DNA from: Erythrobacter sp. HL-111 | GTDB lineage: Bacteria > Pseudomonadota > Alphaproteobacteria > Sphingomonadales > Sphingomonadaceae | Assembly: GCF_900105095.1 (NCBI RefSeq) | Contig: NZ_LT629743.1 | Span: 3,093,501 to 3,157,500, forward strand | Length of the DNA stretch: 64,000 nt | Reading direction: 5' to 3' | Shown: piece by piece, positions 46,913 through 57,315 of the stretch | Layout of the letters: every line of letters starts with the position of its first letter | Numbering within the stretch: position 1 is the stretch's first letter | The notes under the pieces: model-generated | What the model was told of the DNA's origin: nothing | Databases searched by the model: none | The model's input: only the letters and a program-made list of their open reading frames with translations | Program-made: the position numbers and the translations under genes

Positions 46913-48135
46913 CCAAGCCGACGCGCCAGACGCCCCGCACGGGCGCGAGTCGCCACTTCGTCCTCGCCGCGGGCGGCACGGGCGGGCACCTGATCCCGGC
47001 CTTCGCGCTCGCCGTCGAGCTCGAGGCGCGCGGCCACCACGTCGCGCTCATCACCGACGAGCGCGGCGCGGCCATCCCGGGCAAGCCCGCGGGGCTGACC
47101 GCCCATGTCCTGCCCGCCGGGCGGTTCGGGAAGAACCCGCTGAAATGGCTCGGCGGCGTGCGCGCCGTGATCGAGGGGCGGGGCATGGCGCTGCGCCTGT
47201 TCGACGCGTTCGAGCCTTCCGCCGTGATCGGCTTCGGCGGCTATCCCGCGCTTCCCGCCCTGCTCGCCGCGACATCGGCGAAGGTGCCGAGCGTCATCCA
47301 CGAACAGAATGCGGTGCTGGGCCGGGTCAACCGCCTGCTGGCTGGCCGGGTCGATGCGATCGCCACCTCCTATGCGCGGGTCGACCGGCTGAAGCCGAAG
47401 CACGCGGGCAAGGTTCATCTCACCGGCAATCCGGTGCGCGAGGAGGTGCTGGCCCTGCGCGAGATGGACTTCCCCCCGCTGACCGAGGAGGGCCTGCTGC
47501 GCGTTCTCGTCACCGGCGGATCGCAGGGCGCGCGGGTGCTGTCGGAAATCGTGCCCGACGGGCTCGCCATGCTGCCGCCTGCGCTGCGTACGCGCCTGCA
47601 GGTGACCCAGCAATGCCGCCCGGAGGATCTCGACGCGGTCCGCGCGCGCTATGCCGAACACGACATCCCCGCCGAACTCGGCACCTATTTCGAGGACATG
47701 CACGAACGCCTCGCCGACACGCACCTGTTCATCGGGCGCGCGGGCGCTTCGACCATTGCGGAACTGACGGGGGTGGGGCGGCCCGCGATCCTCGTGCCGC
47801 TGCCGATCGCGACCGACGATCACCAGGCGGCGAACACGCGCGAGATCGTCAAGGCGGGCGGCGCGCGGATGATCCGGCAGGAGAAATTCACGCCCAAGGA
47901 ACTCGCCAAGCAGATCCAGGCGCTCGCCCAGAACCCGGCGAGCCTCGCCAACGCCGCGCACGCCGCGTTCAATTGCGGGCGGCCCGATGCGACCAAGGAC
48001 CTCGCCGACCTCGTCGAGAGCCTTGGCGGGATCGACCTCATGGACGTGATCCGCGTCGGCGAGAAGCCCCTGCGCGGCGCGGCGGCGGCGGTGCGGACGC
48101 AGCCTTCGACGCGCGACGAGGACATGGCCGCGTGA
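46909..48135 (+). CDS. murG: UDP-GlcNAc--undecaprenyl-PP-MurNAc-pentapeptide GlcNAc transferase
   Basis: A 408-aa GT28 enzyme that makes lipid II at the inner face of the membrane. The N-terminal glycine loop is [16 protein letters not shown], followed by [11 protein letters not shown] and [13 protein letters not shown]. The C-terminal domain has [13 protein letters not shown] and [15 protein letters not shown]-terminal extension of about 40 residues goes beyond the E. coli protein. It overlaps ftsW by ATGA. murC starts 10 bases downstream. Confidence 0.96.
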   Translation: MTKPTRQTPRTGASRHFVLAAGGTGGHLIPAFALAVELEARGHHVALITDERGAAIPGKPAGLTAHVLPAGRFGKNPLKWLGGVRAVIEGRGMALRLFDAFEPSAVIGFGGYPALPALLAATSAKVPSVIHEQNAVLGRVNRLLAGRVDAIATSYARVDRLKPKHAGKVHLTGNPVREEVLALREMDFPPLTEEGLLRVLVTGGSQGARVLSEIVPDGLAMLPPALRTRLQVTQQCRPEDLDAVRARYAEHDIPAELGTYFEDMHERLADTHLFIGRAGASTIAELTGVGRPAILVPLPIATDDHQAANTREIVKAGGARMIRQEKFTPKELAKQIQALAQNPASLANAAHAAFNCGRPDATKDLADLVESLGGIDLMDVIRVGEKPLRGAAAAVRTQPSTRDEDMAA

Positions 48136-48145
48136 GGGGGCGGGC

Positions 48146-49600
48146 GTGAGAGGCGTTCCGACCGATATCGGCACGATCCACTTCGTCGGCATAGGCGGGA
48201 TCGGGATGTCCGGCATCGCCGAGGTGATGCACAATCTGGGCTACAGCGTGCAGGGCTCCGACATCGCCGAAGGGGCGAGCGTGGAACGCCTGCGGGAACG
48301 CGGCATCCCGGTCCATATCGGCCATGCGAAGGGCAACGTCGACGGGGCGGCGGTGGTCGTCACCTCGACCGCGGTCAAGCGCAGCAATCCCGAGGTCGCC
48401 GCCGCATTGGAAGCGCGCATCCCGGTCGTGCGCCGGGCCGAAATGCTCGCCGAACTGATGCGCCTCAAATCGACCGTCGCGGTCGCGGGCACGCATGGCA
48501 AGACCACCACGACGAGCATGGTCGCGAGCCTGCTCGACCGCGGCGGGATCGACCCCACGGTCATCAACGGCGGGATCATCGAACAATACGGCTCCAACGC
48601 GCGGCTGGGCGATTCGGACTGGATGGTGGTCGAGGCGGACGAAAGCGACGGCAGCTTCCTGCGGCTCGACGGGACCATCGCGGTGGTGACGAACATCGAC
48701 CCCGAACATCTCGACCATTACGGCGATTTCGACGGGGTGAAGCGCGCCTTTCTCGAATTCATCCAGAACGTGCCCTTCTACGGGGCGGCAATCCTGTGCG
48801 TCGATCACCCGGAGGTGCAGGCGGTGATCGGCCAGGTGCGCGACCGCAAGGTGGTGACCTACGGCTTCTCGCTCCAGGCCGATATCTGCGGGGTCAACGT
48901 GCGCGCTCACAAGGGCGGCAACAGCTTCGACGTGATGGTCCGCCAGCGCGGCGAACATGATCGCCGGATCGAGGGCGTGCACCTGCCCATGCCGGGACGG
49001 CACAACGTCCAGAACGCGCTCGCCGCGATTGCCGTCGCGATCGAGATGGGCTGTTCGGACGAGGTCATCCGCGAAGGCTTCGGCGCGTTCGGGGGGGTGC
49101 GCCGGCGCTTCACCCGGGTCGGCGAGATCGCGCTTGCCGGCGGCAGCGTGAGCGTGATCGACGATTATGCCCACCACCCGGTCGAAATCCAGGCCGTGCT
49201 CGCCGCGGCGCGCGAGGCGGTCGCCTCGGAAGGGTCCGCCAGCGGGGATGGCGCACGGGTCATCGCCGTCGCCCAGCCGCATCGCTACACCCGCCTGCAC
49301 GACCTGATGGACGGCTTCCAGTCGTGTTTCAACGATGCCGACATGGTGCTCGTCACCCCGGTCTACGAAGCGGGCGAGAAGCCGATCCCGGGCGTCGATT
49401 CCGCGGCGCTCGTCGCGGGGCTCAAGTCGCGCGGGCACCGTTCCGCGGCGCTGGTCGAAAGCCATGCCGAACTCGCCGAAACGCTCGCCGCCGTGCTGCG
49501 CCCGGGCGACATGGTCGTCTGTCTCGGCGCCGGGGATATCACGCGCTGGGCGGCTACCCTTGCGGGCGCGGTCGAAGCACATGTGAGGCATGAGCGATAG
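48146..49600 (+). CDS. murC: UDP-MurNAc--L-alanine ligase
   Basis: A 484-aa Mur ligase adding the first stem-peptide residue. The start [17 protein letters not shown] is a UDP-binding glycine loop. The P-loop is [36 protein letters not shown] and [13 protein letters not shown] are also typical. The start codon is GTG. Its last 11 bases overlap murB. Confidence 0.97.
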   Translation: MRGVPTDIGTIHFVGIGGIGMSGIAEVMHNLGYSVQGSDIAEGASVERLRERGIPVHIGHAKGNVDGAAVVVTSTAVKRSNPEVAAALEARIPVVRRAEMLAELMRLKSTVAVAGTHGKTTTTSMVASLLDRGGIDPTVINGGIIEQYGSNARLGDSDWMVVEADESDGSFLRLDGTIAVVTNIDPEHLDHYGDFDGVKRAFLEFIQNVPFYGAAILCVDHPEVQAVIGQVRDRKVVTYGFSLQADICGVNVRAHKGGNSFDVMVRQRGEHDRRIEGVHLPMPGRHNVQNALAAIAVAIEMGCSDEVIREGFGAFGGVRRRFTRVGEIALAGGSVSVIDDYAHHPVEIQAVLAAAREAVASEGSASGDGARVIAVAQPHRYTRLHDLMDGFQSCFNDADMVLVTPVYEAGEKPIPGVDSAALVAGLKSRGHRSAALVESHAELAETLAAVLRPGDMVVCLGAGDITRWAATLAGAVEAHVRHER

Positions 49601-50567
49601 GATGGTCCAGCCCGGCGACACCTGGAACTACGACGACGGACGGGCCCCGACCTGCGCGGTCGAGGGGGCGGTCGCGGCGCCCGTCCCGCTCGAGGGCATC
49701 CGGGGCGACCTCACCTGCAAGGCCCCGCTCGCCAAGCTCGTCTGGTTCAAGAGCGGCGGGCAGGCCGACTGGCTGTTCGAACCCGCCGACCTTGCGGACC
49801 TCAGGCTCTTCCTCGAGCGGCTGGGCGGGCAGCTTCCCGTCATGGCGCTGGGATTGGGTTCCAACCTCATCATCCGCGACGGCGGCGTGCCCGGGATCGT
49901 GGTGCGGCTGGGCAAGCCCTTCGCCGGGGTCGAGCCGGGCGAGGACCACCTGCTGACTTGCGGCGCAGGCGCGCCGGGCATCCTTGTCGCCTCCACCGCG
50001 CGCGACCATGGCATCGCGGGGCTCGAATTCCTGCGCGGGATACCGGGCACGGTGGGCGGCTTCGTGCGGATGAACGGCGGGGCCTACGGGAGCGAGGTCG
50101 CCGACGTGCTGGTCGATTGCGAGGTGATCCTGCCCGGCGGCGAGATGGTGATGCTGCCGGTCGGGGACCTCGGCTACACCTATCGCCACAGCGAGCTTCC
50201 CGAGGGCGCGATCGTCGTTTCGGCAAGGTTCAGGGGCCGCCCCGGCGACCCGGCGGAGATCGGCGCGGAAATGGAGCGCATTGCCCGGGCGCGCGAGGAA
50301 TCGCAGCCGATCCGCACCAGGACCGGCGGGTCGACGTTCAAGAACCCGGAAGGCCGCAAGGCGTGGGAACTGGTCGATGCGGCGGGCTGCCGGGGCCTGA
50401 CGCTGGGGGCGGCGCAGGTGTCGGAAAAGCACACGAACTTCCTGATCAACACGGGCGAGGCGACCAGCGCCGACATCGAGGGGCTGGGCGAACTCGTGCG
50501 CGAGAAGGTCTACAAGCATTCGGGCGTGATGCTCGACTGGGAAATCCAGCGGGTGGGAAGGCCGTGA
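49590..50567 (+). CDS. murB: UDP-N-acetylenolpyruvoylglucosamine reductase
   Basis: A 325-aa FAD enzyme making UDP-MurNAc. FAD-binding segments are [23 protein letters not shown] and [27 protein letters not shown]. The catalytic Ser lies in [12 protein letters not shown], and [21 protein letters not shown] follows. It fits the type I family. The ATG at 49590 lies inside the end of murC, and the stop overlaps the ddl GTG. Confidence 0.97.
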   Translation: MSDRMVQPGDTWNYDDGRAPTCAVEGAVAAPVPLEGIRGDLTCKAPLAKLVWFKSGGQADWLFEPADLADLRLFLERLGGQLPVMALGLGSNLIIRDGGVPGIVVRLGKPFAGVEPGEDHLLTCGAGAPGILVASTARDHGIAGLEFLRGIPGTVGGFVRMNGGAYGSEVADVLVDCEVILPGGEMVMLPVGDLGYTYRHSELPEGAIVVSARFRGRPGDPAEIGAEMERIARAREESQPIRTRTGGSTFKNPEGRKAWELVDAAGCRGLTLGAAQVSEKHTNFLINTGEATSADIEGLGELVREKVYKHSGVMLDWEIQRVGRP

Positions 50568-51550
50568 GCGAGCCCGCTCCCCTCCATGTCGCGGTCCTGA
50601 TGGGCGGCTGGGCGAACGAGCGCGAAGTGTCGCTGATGAGCGGGCGCGGCATCGCCGCCGCGCTGCGCGACAAGGGCTACCGCGTGACCGCAATCGACAT
50701 GGGCCGCGACGTCGCCGCGCGCCTTGCCGAAGCGGCGCCCGATGTCGTCTTCAACGCGCTCCACGGCGTGCCGGGCGAGGACGGGAGCGTGCAGGGGATG
50801 CTCGACCTCATGGGCCTCGCCTACACCCATTCGGGCCTCGCCACTTCGGTCATCGCGATCGACAAGCAGCTCACCAAGCAGACCCTCGTCCCCCACGGCA
50901 TTCCCATGCCCGGCGGCCGCATCGTGAAGTCCGCTGAACTGTTCGAGCGCGACCCGCTGCCGCGCCCCTACGTGCTAAAGCCCGTAAACGAAGGTTCGTC
51001 CGTCGGCGTCGCCATCGTCACCGCGGACAGCAATGTCGGCAACCCCATCCACCGCGACGCGCCGGGGCCGTGGCAGGAATTCGCCGAACTTCTCGCCGAA
51101 CCCTTCATCAAGGGCCGCGAGCTCACCGCCGCGGTGATCGACGGAACCGACGGCCCGCGCGCGCTCGGGGTCACCGAACTGGTCATCGCGGAAGGCTTCT
51201 ACGATTACGAGCACAAGTACACCGAGGGCCGCACCGAGCACGTCTGCCCCGCGCGCGTCCCGCCCGGGATCGCCGCCCTGTGCGAACACTATGCGCTGAA
51301 GGCGCACCGGGTGCTCGGCTGCCACGGCACCAGCCGGACCGATTTTCGCTGGGACGACGAACTGGGCGAGGACGGCCTCTTCGTGCTCGAGACCAACACC
51401 CAGCCCGGCATGACGCCACTCAGTCTCGTGCCCGAACAGGCGAAGCACGCCGGGATCGACTATGCCGACCTTGTCGACCTGCTGGTGAAGGAGGCGCTGC
51501 GGGTCCACCGGGCGAAAGGGCAGGCAAGGGAGCGGGACGCCCATGGCTAA
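50564..51550 (+). CDS. ddl: D-alanine--D-alanine ligase
   Basis: A 328-aa ATP-grasp ligase making D-Ala-D-Ala for MurF. Motifs seen are VLMGGWANEREVSLMSG, NALHGVPGEDGSVQGMLDLMG, VLKPVNEGSSVGVAIV, the RTDFRWD metal site and ETNTQPGMTPLSLVPEQA. The GTG start at 50564 overlaps murB (GTGA), and the last 8 bases overlap ftsQ. Clade (DdlA or DdlB) is not decided here. Confidence 0.96.
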   Translation: MSEPAPLHVAVLMGGWANEREVSLMSGRGIAAALRDKGYRVTAIDMGRDVAARLAEAAPDVVFNALHGVPGEDGSVQGMLDLMGLAYTHSGLATSVIAIDKQLTKQTLVPHGIPMPGGRIVKSAELFERDPLPRPYVLKPVNEGSSVGVAIVTADSNVGNPIHRDAPGPWQEFAELLAEPFIKGRELTAAVIDGTDGPRALGVTELVIAEGFYDYEHKYTEGRTEHVCPARVPPGIAALCEHYALKAHRVLGCHGTSRTDFRWDDELGEDGLFVLETNTQPGMTPLSLVPEQAKHAGIDYADLVDLLVKEALRVHRAKGQARERDAHG

Positions 51551-52466
51551 TCGGATCAGGCGTTCCGACGGCAAGGGCGTGCGGCGCGCCGCGAAATCGC
51601 AGGGCCGCGCGGCCGGGGCGCGGCGGGCCAAGGCCCGGACCAGCGGCGTGCTCGACCGCGCGATGGGCCTGCTGCCCTTCACCGAGGAGCAATGGACCCG
51701 CATCTGGCTCGCCGTCATCATCGGCGCGGGGGTCGCGCTCGCCTTCGTCATCGCCAATCTCGCGGGCGTCCCCGCCATGGCCGAAGCCGAAGTCGCGCGC
51801 ATGGCGTCCGATGCCGGTTTCGAGGTGCGCCGCGTGCGCGTGACCGGCACCAACCGCATGGACGAACGCGAGGTCTATGCCCGCGCGCTCGCGCAGCGCG
51901 ACCGCGCCATGCCCGCAGTCGATGTCGAGGCCCTGCGCGCCGAACTGCTCGAACTGCCCTGGGTGGCCGACGCGCGGGTGTCGAAACAGCTGCCCGACAC
52001 GCTCGCCATCGACATCGTCGAGCGCGAACCTCACGCGGTGCTGGTCAGGCCCGACCGGCTGGTCCTGATCGACAGGGGCGGCCACGAACTCGCCCCGCTC
52101 GCGCCCGAGGATGCGGCAGGCAGGCTGCGGATTTCGGGGCCGGGCGCGGCGCGGCAGGTCGCGGCGCTCGACCGGCTGCTCGCGGCGGCCCCGGCGCTCC
52201 TGCCGCGGGTCGAGGCGGCCGAATGGATCGGCAACCGGCGCTGGAACGTGACCTTCGAAAGCGGGCAGGTGCTCGCGCTCCCCGAAGGCGAGACGGCGGC
52301 GGCGAGCGCGCTCGTCACCTTCGCGCGGATGGACGGGCAGAACCGGCTGATCGGCGGCCAGGTCGCGAGCTTCGACATGCGCAACCCGCCGCGCGTCTAC
52401 ATGCGGGTGCCCGGACGCAGCGAACGGATCGAGGCGCGCGACCTCGCCGCGAGCGGGGCCGAGTGA
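51543..52466 (+). CDS. ftsQ: Cell division protein FtsQ
   Basis: A 307-aa bitopic divisome protein. An Arg/Lys-rich cytoplasmic tail (about 1-55) is followed by a membrane helix (about 56-76), a POTRA domain (VRRVRVTGTNRMDEREVY to ELPWVADARVSKQLPDTLAIDIVEREPHAVL) and a beta-rich C-terminal domain. It scaffolds FtsB/FtsL. Its stop shares a base with the ftsA ATG (TGATG). Confidence 0.93.
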   Translation: MANRIRRSDGKGVRRAAKSQGRAAGARRAKARTSGVLDRAMGLLPFTEEQWTRIWLAVIIGAGVALAFVIANLAGVPAMAEAEVARMASDAGFEVRRVRVTGTNRMDEREVYARALAQRDRAMPAVDVEALRAELLELPWVADARVSKQLPDTLAIDIVEREPHAVLVRPDRLVLIDRGGHELAPLAPEDAAGRLRISGPGAARQVAALDRLLAAAPALLPRVEAAEWIGNRRWNVTFESGQVLALPEGETAAASALVTFARMDGQNRLIGGQVASFDMRNPPRVYMRVPGRSERIEARDLAASGAE

Positions 52467-53848
52467 TGGCGCGGCGCGCGGCCGGGCAGGCGAAGGGCGC
52501 GGGCAAGGCAGGCGCGAAGGCAAGCGTAAAGGCAAGCGCCCGGGGAACGGGGCGTGCCCGGCTCACCCGCACGATCGGCGCGGTCAATGTCGGCTCGTAC
52601 CGCGTCTCGGCCATGATCATGGGCGAGGCGGAGAACGGCGACCTCGTCCTGCTCGGTTCGGGCCACCGGGCGAGCAAGGGTGTGAAGCGCGGCTACATCA
52701 CCGACATGGAGCAGGCCAGTTTCGCCATCCGCGACGCGGTCGAGCGGGCCGAGCGCAGCGCGCAGGCGAGCGTGAGCGGCGTGTGGATCGCCTGCGCCGG
52801 GGCGGGGCTGAGGAGCGACGTCAAGAGCGTCGAGACCGAGATCGGCGGGCGGCGGATCGAGGAGGAGGACGTCGAACACCTCCTCTACCTCGCGCGCGGG
52901 GCGATCCAGCCCGACGGGCGCACCGTGCTCCATGCCCAGCCGGCGCATTACACGCTCGACGGGGCGCACGGCGTCGCCAATCCGCGCGGGCTCCATGCGG
53001 AGCGGCTCGGCGTCGACATCCACGTGATGCTGGCCGACGGGGCGCCGGTGAAGAACCTCATGGAAGCCGTGCAGAAGGCCCACCTCGATGTCGAGGGCGT
53101 GGTCGCGGCCCCGCTCGCCGCGGGCCATGCCTGCCTGTCCGAGGAGGAGCGCGAACTGGGCGTCGCGCTGGTCGAGATCGGGGCGGACGTCACCAATGTC
53201 TCGGTCTTTGCCGGCGGAATGCTGCTCGGCCTCGCCGCGCTGCCGATGGGATCGGCCGACATCACGGACGCGCTCGCGCGGGCCTTCGGGATCCGGCAGT
53301 CGCAGGCCGAACGGCTGAAATGCGTCTCCGGTTCGGCCATCGCCTCTCCCAGCGACCACCGCGAGATGATCGCGCTGACCGCGCCCGGCGACGATTGGGA
53401 CGAGGCGGGCGGGGCGAGCGTCGCCCGCGGGACCGACGATCGCGGGCGGATCGCGCGGGCCGAACTCGTCTCGGTCATCACCCAGCATCTCGCCCGGCTC
53501 ACGACCGAAATCGGCAAGGCATTGAAAGGCATGGGCTTCAGCGGTATGGGCGCGGGCCAGGTGGTGCTGACCGGCGGCGGCGCGGAACTCGCGGGGTTGG
53601 CCGAATTCGCGCAGGGGGCGCTCGGGATGCCGGTCAGGATCGGCCGCCCGCCCGCGTTCGAGGGCCTGCCCGAGGCGCACGCGACGCCGGGTTTCGCGAC
53701 GCTGGCGGGGCTGTGCCTCTACGCGGCGGACGATCCGGTGGACATCCGCGCGCTGGGCGACCGTTATGCGCGCAGCCGGATCCCGGGCGCGCCGGGAGGC
53801 CCCTTCGCGCTCGCGCGGCTGATGCGCGCGCTGCGGGAGTATTTCTGA
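52466..53848 (+). CDS. ftsA: Cell division protein FtsA
   Basis: A 460-aa actin-like protein that tethers FtsZ filaments to the membrane. Actin-fold phosphate loops are IGAVNVGSYRVSAMI and VALVEIGADVTNVSVF. VVLTGGGAELAGL is the adenosine motif. The C-terminus (LARLMRALREYF) is a plausible amphipathic membrane helix. A basic Lys/Ala/Gly-rich extension of about 33 residues before the first beta strand is unusual. The start at 52466 is fixed by overlap with ftsQ, although a later start would remove the extension. Confidence 0.93.
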   Translation: MARRAAGQAKGAGKAGAKASVKASARGTGRARLTRTIGAVNVGSYRVSAMIMGEAENGDLVLLGSGHRASKGVKRGYITDMEQASFAIRDAVERAERSAQASVSGVWIACAGAGLRSDVKSVETEIGGRRIEEEDVEHLLYLARGAIQPDGRTVLHAQPAHYTLDGAHGVANPRGLHAERLGVDIHVMLADGAPVKNLMEAVQKAHLDVEGVVAAPLAAGHACLSEEERELGVALVEIGADVTNVSVFAGGMLLGLAALPMGSADITDALARAFGIRQSQAERLKCVSGSAIASPSDHREMIALTAPGDDWDEAGGASVARGTDDRGRIARAELVSVITQHLARLTTEIGKALKGMGFSGMGAGQVVLTGGGAELAGLAEFAQGALGMPVRIGRPPAFEGLPEAHATPGFATLAGLCLYAADDPVDIRALGDRYARSRIPGAPGGPFALARLMRALREYF

Positions 53849-53917
53849 GCGCGCTAGAGAATTTGGGGAAAACCGCCCCGATGTGGCATGAACGCGCGCA
53901 GGACCCTGTGGGGCCAC

Positions 53918-53926
53918 TGTGGATAA
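53918..53926 (-). promoter_or_regulatory. Perfect DnaA box upstream of ftsZ
   Basis: TGTGGATAA on the plus strand is the exact complement of the consensus TTATCCACA. It lies 104 bases upstream of the ftsZ ATG. In Caulobacter DnaA activates ftsZ (established). Function here is inferred. Confidence 0.55.
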
Positions 53927-53929
53927 GGG

Positions 53930-53944
53930 TTAAGACGGTATCAA
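53930..53944 (+). promoter_or_regulatory. CtrA-like motif upstream of ftsZ
   Basis: TTAA-N7-TCAA, one base off the CtrA consensus TTAA-N7-TTAA, located 4 bases after the DnaA box. CtrA represses ftsZ in Caulobacter. A single near-match is weak evidence. Confidence 0.4.
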
Positions 53945-54029
53945 CCGCAAGTCACGATTGTGTCAGAGAATTGCAGGATAGCCCGTAAACTCCGCGGAAA
54001 ACCGGAAAACGCGGCTGGAGGAAGAACTC

Positions 54030-55733
54030 ATGAGCATCAATATCGGACCCGCCGCTGACGAGGATCTCGCGCCGCGCATCACCGTGATCGGGGTCGGCGG
54101 GGCGGGCGGCAACGCGATCGCCAACATGATCGACGCCGAAATCGAGGGGGTCGATTTCATCGTCGCCAATACGGATGCCCAGTCGCTCAGCAGTTCGCCG
54201 GCCGAACGGCGGATCCAGCTCGGGCCGGACATCACCGGCGGGCTCGGCGCGGGCGCCCGGCCCGAAGTCGGCAAGGCCGCGGCCGAGGAAACCGTGGCCG
54301 AGATCGAGGAGGCGCTCGAAGGCGTCAACATGTGCTTCATCGCCGCCGGCATGGGCGGCGGCACGGGCACGGGCGCGGCCCCCGTCATCGCCGAGGCCGC
54401 GCGCCGCATGGGCGTGCTCACCGTGGGCGTCGTGACCAAGCCGTTCCTGTTCGAAGGCACGCGCCGGATGCGCGCGGCGGAAGCGGGGATCGCCGAGCTG
54501 CAGAAGCACGTCGACACGCTGATCGTCATCCCCAACCAGAACCTGTTCCTCGTCGCCAAGGCGGAAACCACCTTCAAGGAGGCCTTCCAGCTCGCCGACG
54601 AGGTGCTGCAGCAGGGCGTGCGCTCGATCACCGACCTCATGGTCATGCCCGGCCTCATCAATCTCGACTTCGCCGACGTGCGTTCGGTGATGAGCGAGAT
54701 GGGCAAGGCGATGATGGGCACGGGCGAGGGCGAGGGCGAGAACCGGGCGCTCGACGCGGCCCAGCAGGCGATCGCCAATCCGCTGCTCGACGGGGTCAGC
54801 ATGGCGGGCGCCAAGGGCGTGATCATCTCGATCATCGGCGGCGAGGACATGAAGCTGCTCGAGGTCGACGAGGCGGCGAACCACATCCGCGAACTGGTCG
54901 ACGAGGACGCGAACATCATCTGGGGCAGCGCCTTCAATCCCGACCTCGACGGCAAGATCCGCGTCTCGGTCGTGGCCACCGGGATCGAGCCGGGCTCGGC
55001 CGCCTCGCAGGATCGTGGGCAAACGGGCGCGGCGCTCGCCACCGGGTTCGGCGGGGGCCGCGCGCCCAAGCGGCCGGTGCTCGAACTGCCGGACGAAAGC
55101 GAACTCGAAGCCCCGGTCGTCCCCGCACCCGCCCCGTCTCCCGCCGCTGCAACGGGCGCGCCGGCCGACCGGGCCGACGAACCCGTGGCCAAGGCCGGCG
55201 AGGACCTGGCCGGGGACGATTATGGCGAGCCCTTCGACCTCACCGGGATGCAGGCGGGCGACGACATGGGCGAACCCGAGGGCGAGGACGTCGACGAGAT
55301 CGTCGATCCCCTCGCCGGGCTGCGCGGGGCCGAGGACGACGACGCCTTCGACCTCACCGCCGATTACGTCGAATATTCCGACTCCGACGACCCGCAGGCC
55401 GGGGATAGCGGCAAGGACGGGCACGGCGACCTGCTCGCCGATGCGGACCGGCTGGCGGCGGCCGACCAGCCGGTCGCGCCGCGCCTCGGCGAACGACGCC
55501 GCGGCCTCCTCGGCGAAAGCGCGCCCGGCGGCACTGAAGGCGGCCCGGCCGGTCGCTCCGGCGGCGGGAGCGGCGGCGCGGGCGCCAGCGCGAGCGGCGC
55601 GGGCAGCACGCTGTTCGAACGGATGGCCAATCTGTCGCGCAGTTCGGCCCGGGACGACGACGAGGACGAGGACGACGACGATTCCACCGCTCTCAGCATC
55701 CCGCGCTTCATCACCAGCCAGAAGAACCAGTAA
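54030..55733 (+). CDS. ftsZ: Cell division protein FtsZ
   Basis: A 567-aa tubulin homologue forming the Z-ring. The GTPase domain has [14 protein letters not shown], the signature GGGTGTG at 109-115, NTDAQSL and the T7 loop [11 protein letters not shown]. After about residue 325 comes an exceptionally long acidic, low-complexity linker (about 230 residues, rich in Asp, Glu, Gly, Ala). It ends in [11 protein letters not shown], which should bind FtsA. The linker is far longer than the roughly 50 residues of E. coli, as is common in alphaproteobacteria. Confidence 0.97.
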   Translation: MSINIGPAADEDLAPRITVIGVGGAGGNAIANMIDAEIEGVDFIVANTDAQSLSSSPAERRIQLGPDITGGLGAGARPEVGKAAAEETVAEIEEALEGVNMCFIAAGMGGGTGTGAAPVIAEAARRMGVLTVGVVTKPFLFEGTRRMRAAEAGIAELQKHVDTLIVIPNQNLFLVAKAETTFKEAFQLADEVLQQGVRSITDLMVMPGLINLDFADVRSVMSEMGKAMMGTGEGEGENRALDAAQQAIANPLLDGVSMAGAKGVIISIIGGEDMKLLEVDEAANHIRELVDEDANIIWGSAFNPDLDGKIRVSVVATGIEPGSAASQDRGQTGAALATGFGGGRAPKRPVLELPDESELEAPVVPAPAPSPAAATGAPADRADEPVAKAGEDLAGDDYGEPFDLTGMQAGDDMGEPEGEDVDEIVDPLAGLRGAEDDDAFDLTADYVEYSDSDDPQAGDSGKDGHGDLLADADRLAAADQPVAPRLGERRRGLLGESAPGGTEGGPAGRSGGGSGGAGASASGAGSTLFERMANLSRSSARDDDEDEDDDDSTALSIPRFITSQKNQ

Positions 55734-55849
55734 CGCGCGCGCCCGGCGCGGGTGCCTGCTCGTTTCGTCGGCTGCCGCATTCCGCCTGCCGCGCGCGGTC
55801 CCTTGCGGGTCTGGCGCGGCGGGGAGCGCGGGTTATCTCTGCCGCCACG

Positions 55850-57259
55850 ATGAAACCCTGTAACCTTCGCTTTCCGGCGCTCGCCGCCGTGGCCCTCCTC
55901 GCATCGCTTCCCGCCGCCGCGCAGGAGGTGACCGCCCGCGAGGTCGTGCAGCCGCTCCCCTCGGGCGAGGTCCAGCGTCTCAACCGCGCATTGATGGACC
56001 TTGCCCGGCGGCCCAAGAGCCTGGCCGCGCTGGTCGAGGCGGGGGATGCCTCTCTGGCGCTCGACGATCTCGACGCGGCGATGGGCTTCTATGGCCGGGC
56101 CGACGATCTCGACCCGGCGAGCGCGCGGGTCAAGCTCGGGATCGCGGCGGTCTATCTGCGTTCGGGCCGCCCGGTCGAGGCGCTCGAGGCATTTGCCGCT
56201 GCCGAGGCGGCCGGCGCGAAGCCGCCGGAATTCGCCCGCGACCGGGGCCTCGCCTATGACCTCGTCGGCGACCACGAGGCGGCGCGCGCGGCCTACGAGA
56301 TGGCGCTGGAGGTCGCCCCCGACGATCACGAAACGACCCGCCGCCTCGCGCTCAGCCACGCGATCGCGGGCAACCGCGCGGGCTTCGAGGACACGCTGCG
56401 CCCGCTGCTCGACCGGCGCGATCACGCCGCCTTTCGCACTCGTGCCTTCGGTCTCGCGATCCTCGGCGACCAGGCGCGCGCGGCGGCGATAGTCGATGCG
56501 GTCATGCCACGCGACCTCGCGGGCCGGATCACGCCCTATCTCGCCTTCATGCCCCGCCTGACCCCGGCGCAGCAGGCCGCGGCGGCCAATCTCGGGATAT
56601 TCCCGCGCGCCGCCGACATCGGGCGCGAGAACGCGCGGATCGCCAGTTTCGCGCGCGACGAGGAGGGCAGTTCCGGTTCCCCGCGCGGGGACGCGCGCAT
56701 TGCGAATTCAACGCGCGAGGACGCGCGGGCGGCGCGCTTTGCTCGCGAGGACGAAGCGGGCCGCAGGCTTGAACCGGCGGGCGAACCGCTCGGCGCGCGT
56801 CCCGGCTTCGATCTCGCCTCGCCGTCCTCGTCGCCCGCGTCGCCCCCGTCGGCCCCGCCGCGCGTGGCGGAGGCGTTCACCGACCTCGCCGGCGGCGGAC
56901 TTCCCGCCGGGACGAGCCGCGGCGACGCGGTCGATCTTTCCGCGATCGAGATCCCGCGCGAAAGGCCGCCCGCGCCGGAAAAGCCGGCGCATCCCAAGCG
57001 CGTGTGGGTGCAGGTCGCGACCGGGCAGGACCTGTCCGCGCTGCGGTTCGACTGGCGGCGCATCGCGCGCGCGGCGGACGGGGTGCTCGGCGGGTTCGAA
57101 CCGCACACCGTCCGCTGGGGCCGGGCGAACCGCCTGCTCGCCGGGCCGGTCGAGGACGGTGCGAAGGCGCGCGAGATGGTCAACGCGCTCAAGGCGAAAG
57201 GGCTCGACAGCTTCACCTATACCAGCCCCGAAGGCACGGAAATCCGGCCGCTGGGCTGA
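55850..57259 (+). CDS. Exported TPR–SPOR domain protein
   Basis: A 469-aa protein. It has a signal peptide (cleavage near PAAAQEV), a tetratricopeptide region (about 45-185: helical pairs LDDLDAAMGFYGRADDLDP, RPVEALEAFAAAEAAGA, DHEAARAAYEMALEVAP), a disordered linker with repeated Ala-Arg-Glu/Asp motifs (EDARAARFAREDEAG), and a C-terminal SPOR domain (about 382-467, KRVWVQVATGQ). It lies 116 bases after ftsZ and probably acts at the septum. No catalytic domain. Confidence 0.85.
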   Translation: MKPCNLRFPALAAVALLASLPAAAQEVTAREVVQPLPSGEVQRLNRALMDLARRPKSLAALVEAGDASLALDDLDAAMGFYGRADDLDPASARVKLGIAAVYLRSGRPVEALEAFAAAEAAGAKPPEFARDRGLAYDLVGDHEAARAAYEMALEVAPDDHETTRRLALSHAIAGNRAGFEDTLRPLLDRRDHAAFRTRAFGLAILGDQARAAAIVDAVMPRDLAGRITPYLAFMPRLTPAQQAAAANLGIFPRAADIGRENARIASFARDEEGSSGSPRGDARIANSTREDARAARFAREDEAGRRLEPAGEPLGARPGFDLASPSSSPASPPSAPPRVAEAFTDLAGGGLPAGTSRGDAVDLSAIEIPRERPPAPEKPAHPKRVWVQVATGQDLSALRFDWRRIARAADGVLGGFEPHTVRWGRANRLLAGPVEDGAKAREMVNALKAKGLDSFTYTSPEGTEIRPLG

Positions 57260-57294
57260 GTCGCACGCGCCCTGCCGCGACTGTCCCCGGCTTT

Positions 57295-57315
57295 CTGTTC
57301 ACAGGCTTTGAACAG
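57295..57315. repeat. Inverted repeat upstream of the YbjN-like gene
   Basis: CTGTTCA and TGAACAG arms, perfect over 7 bases, with a 7-base spacer. No T-tract. It has the size of a regulator binding site, but none is identified. Farther on, CCCCCAGCAGCCCGGC occurs twice (57406-57421, 57436-57451), 30 bases apart, just before the YbjN-like start. Confidence 0.5.

Larger units (their letters stand above)
53849..54029. promoter_or_regulatory. ftsA–ftsZ intergenic control region
   Basis: 181 bases that break an otherwise overlapping cluster, so ftsZ probably has its own promoter. The region holds a perfect DnaA box (53918-53926) and a CtrA-like motif (53930-53944). The ribosome-binding site of ftsZ is GGAGGAAG at about 54016-54023. 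Confidence 0.65.
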
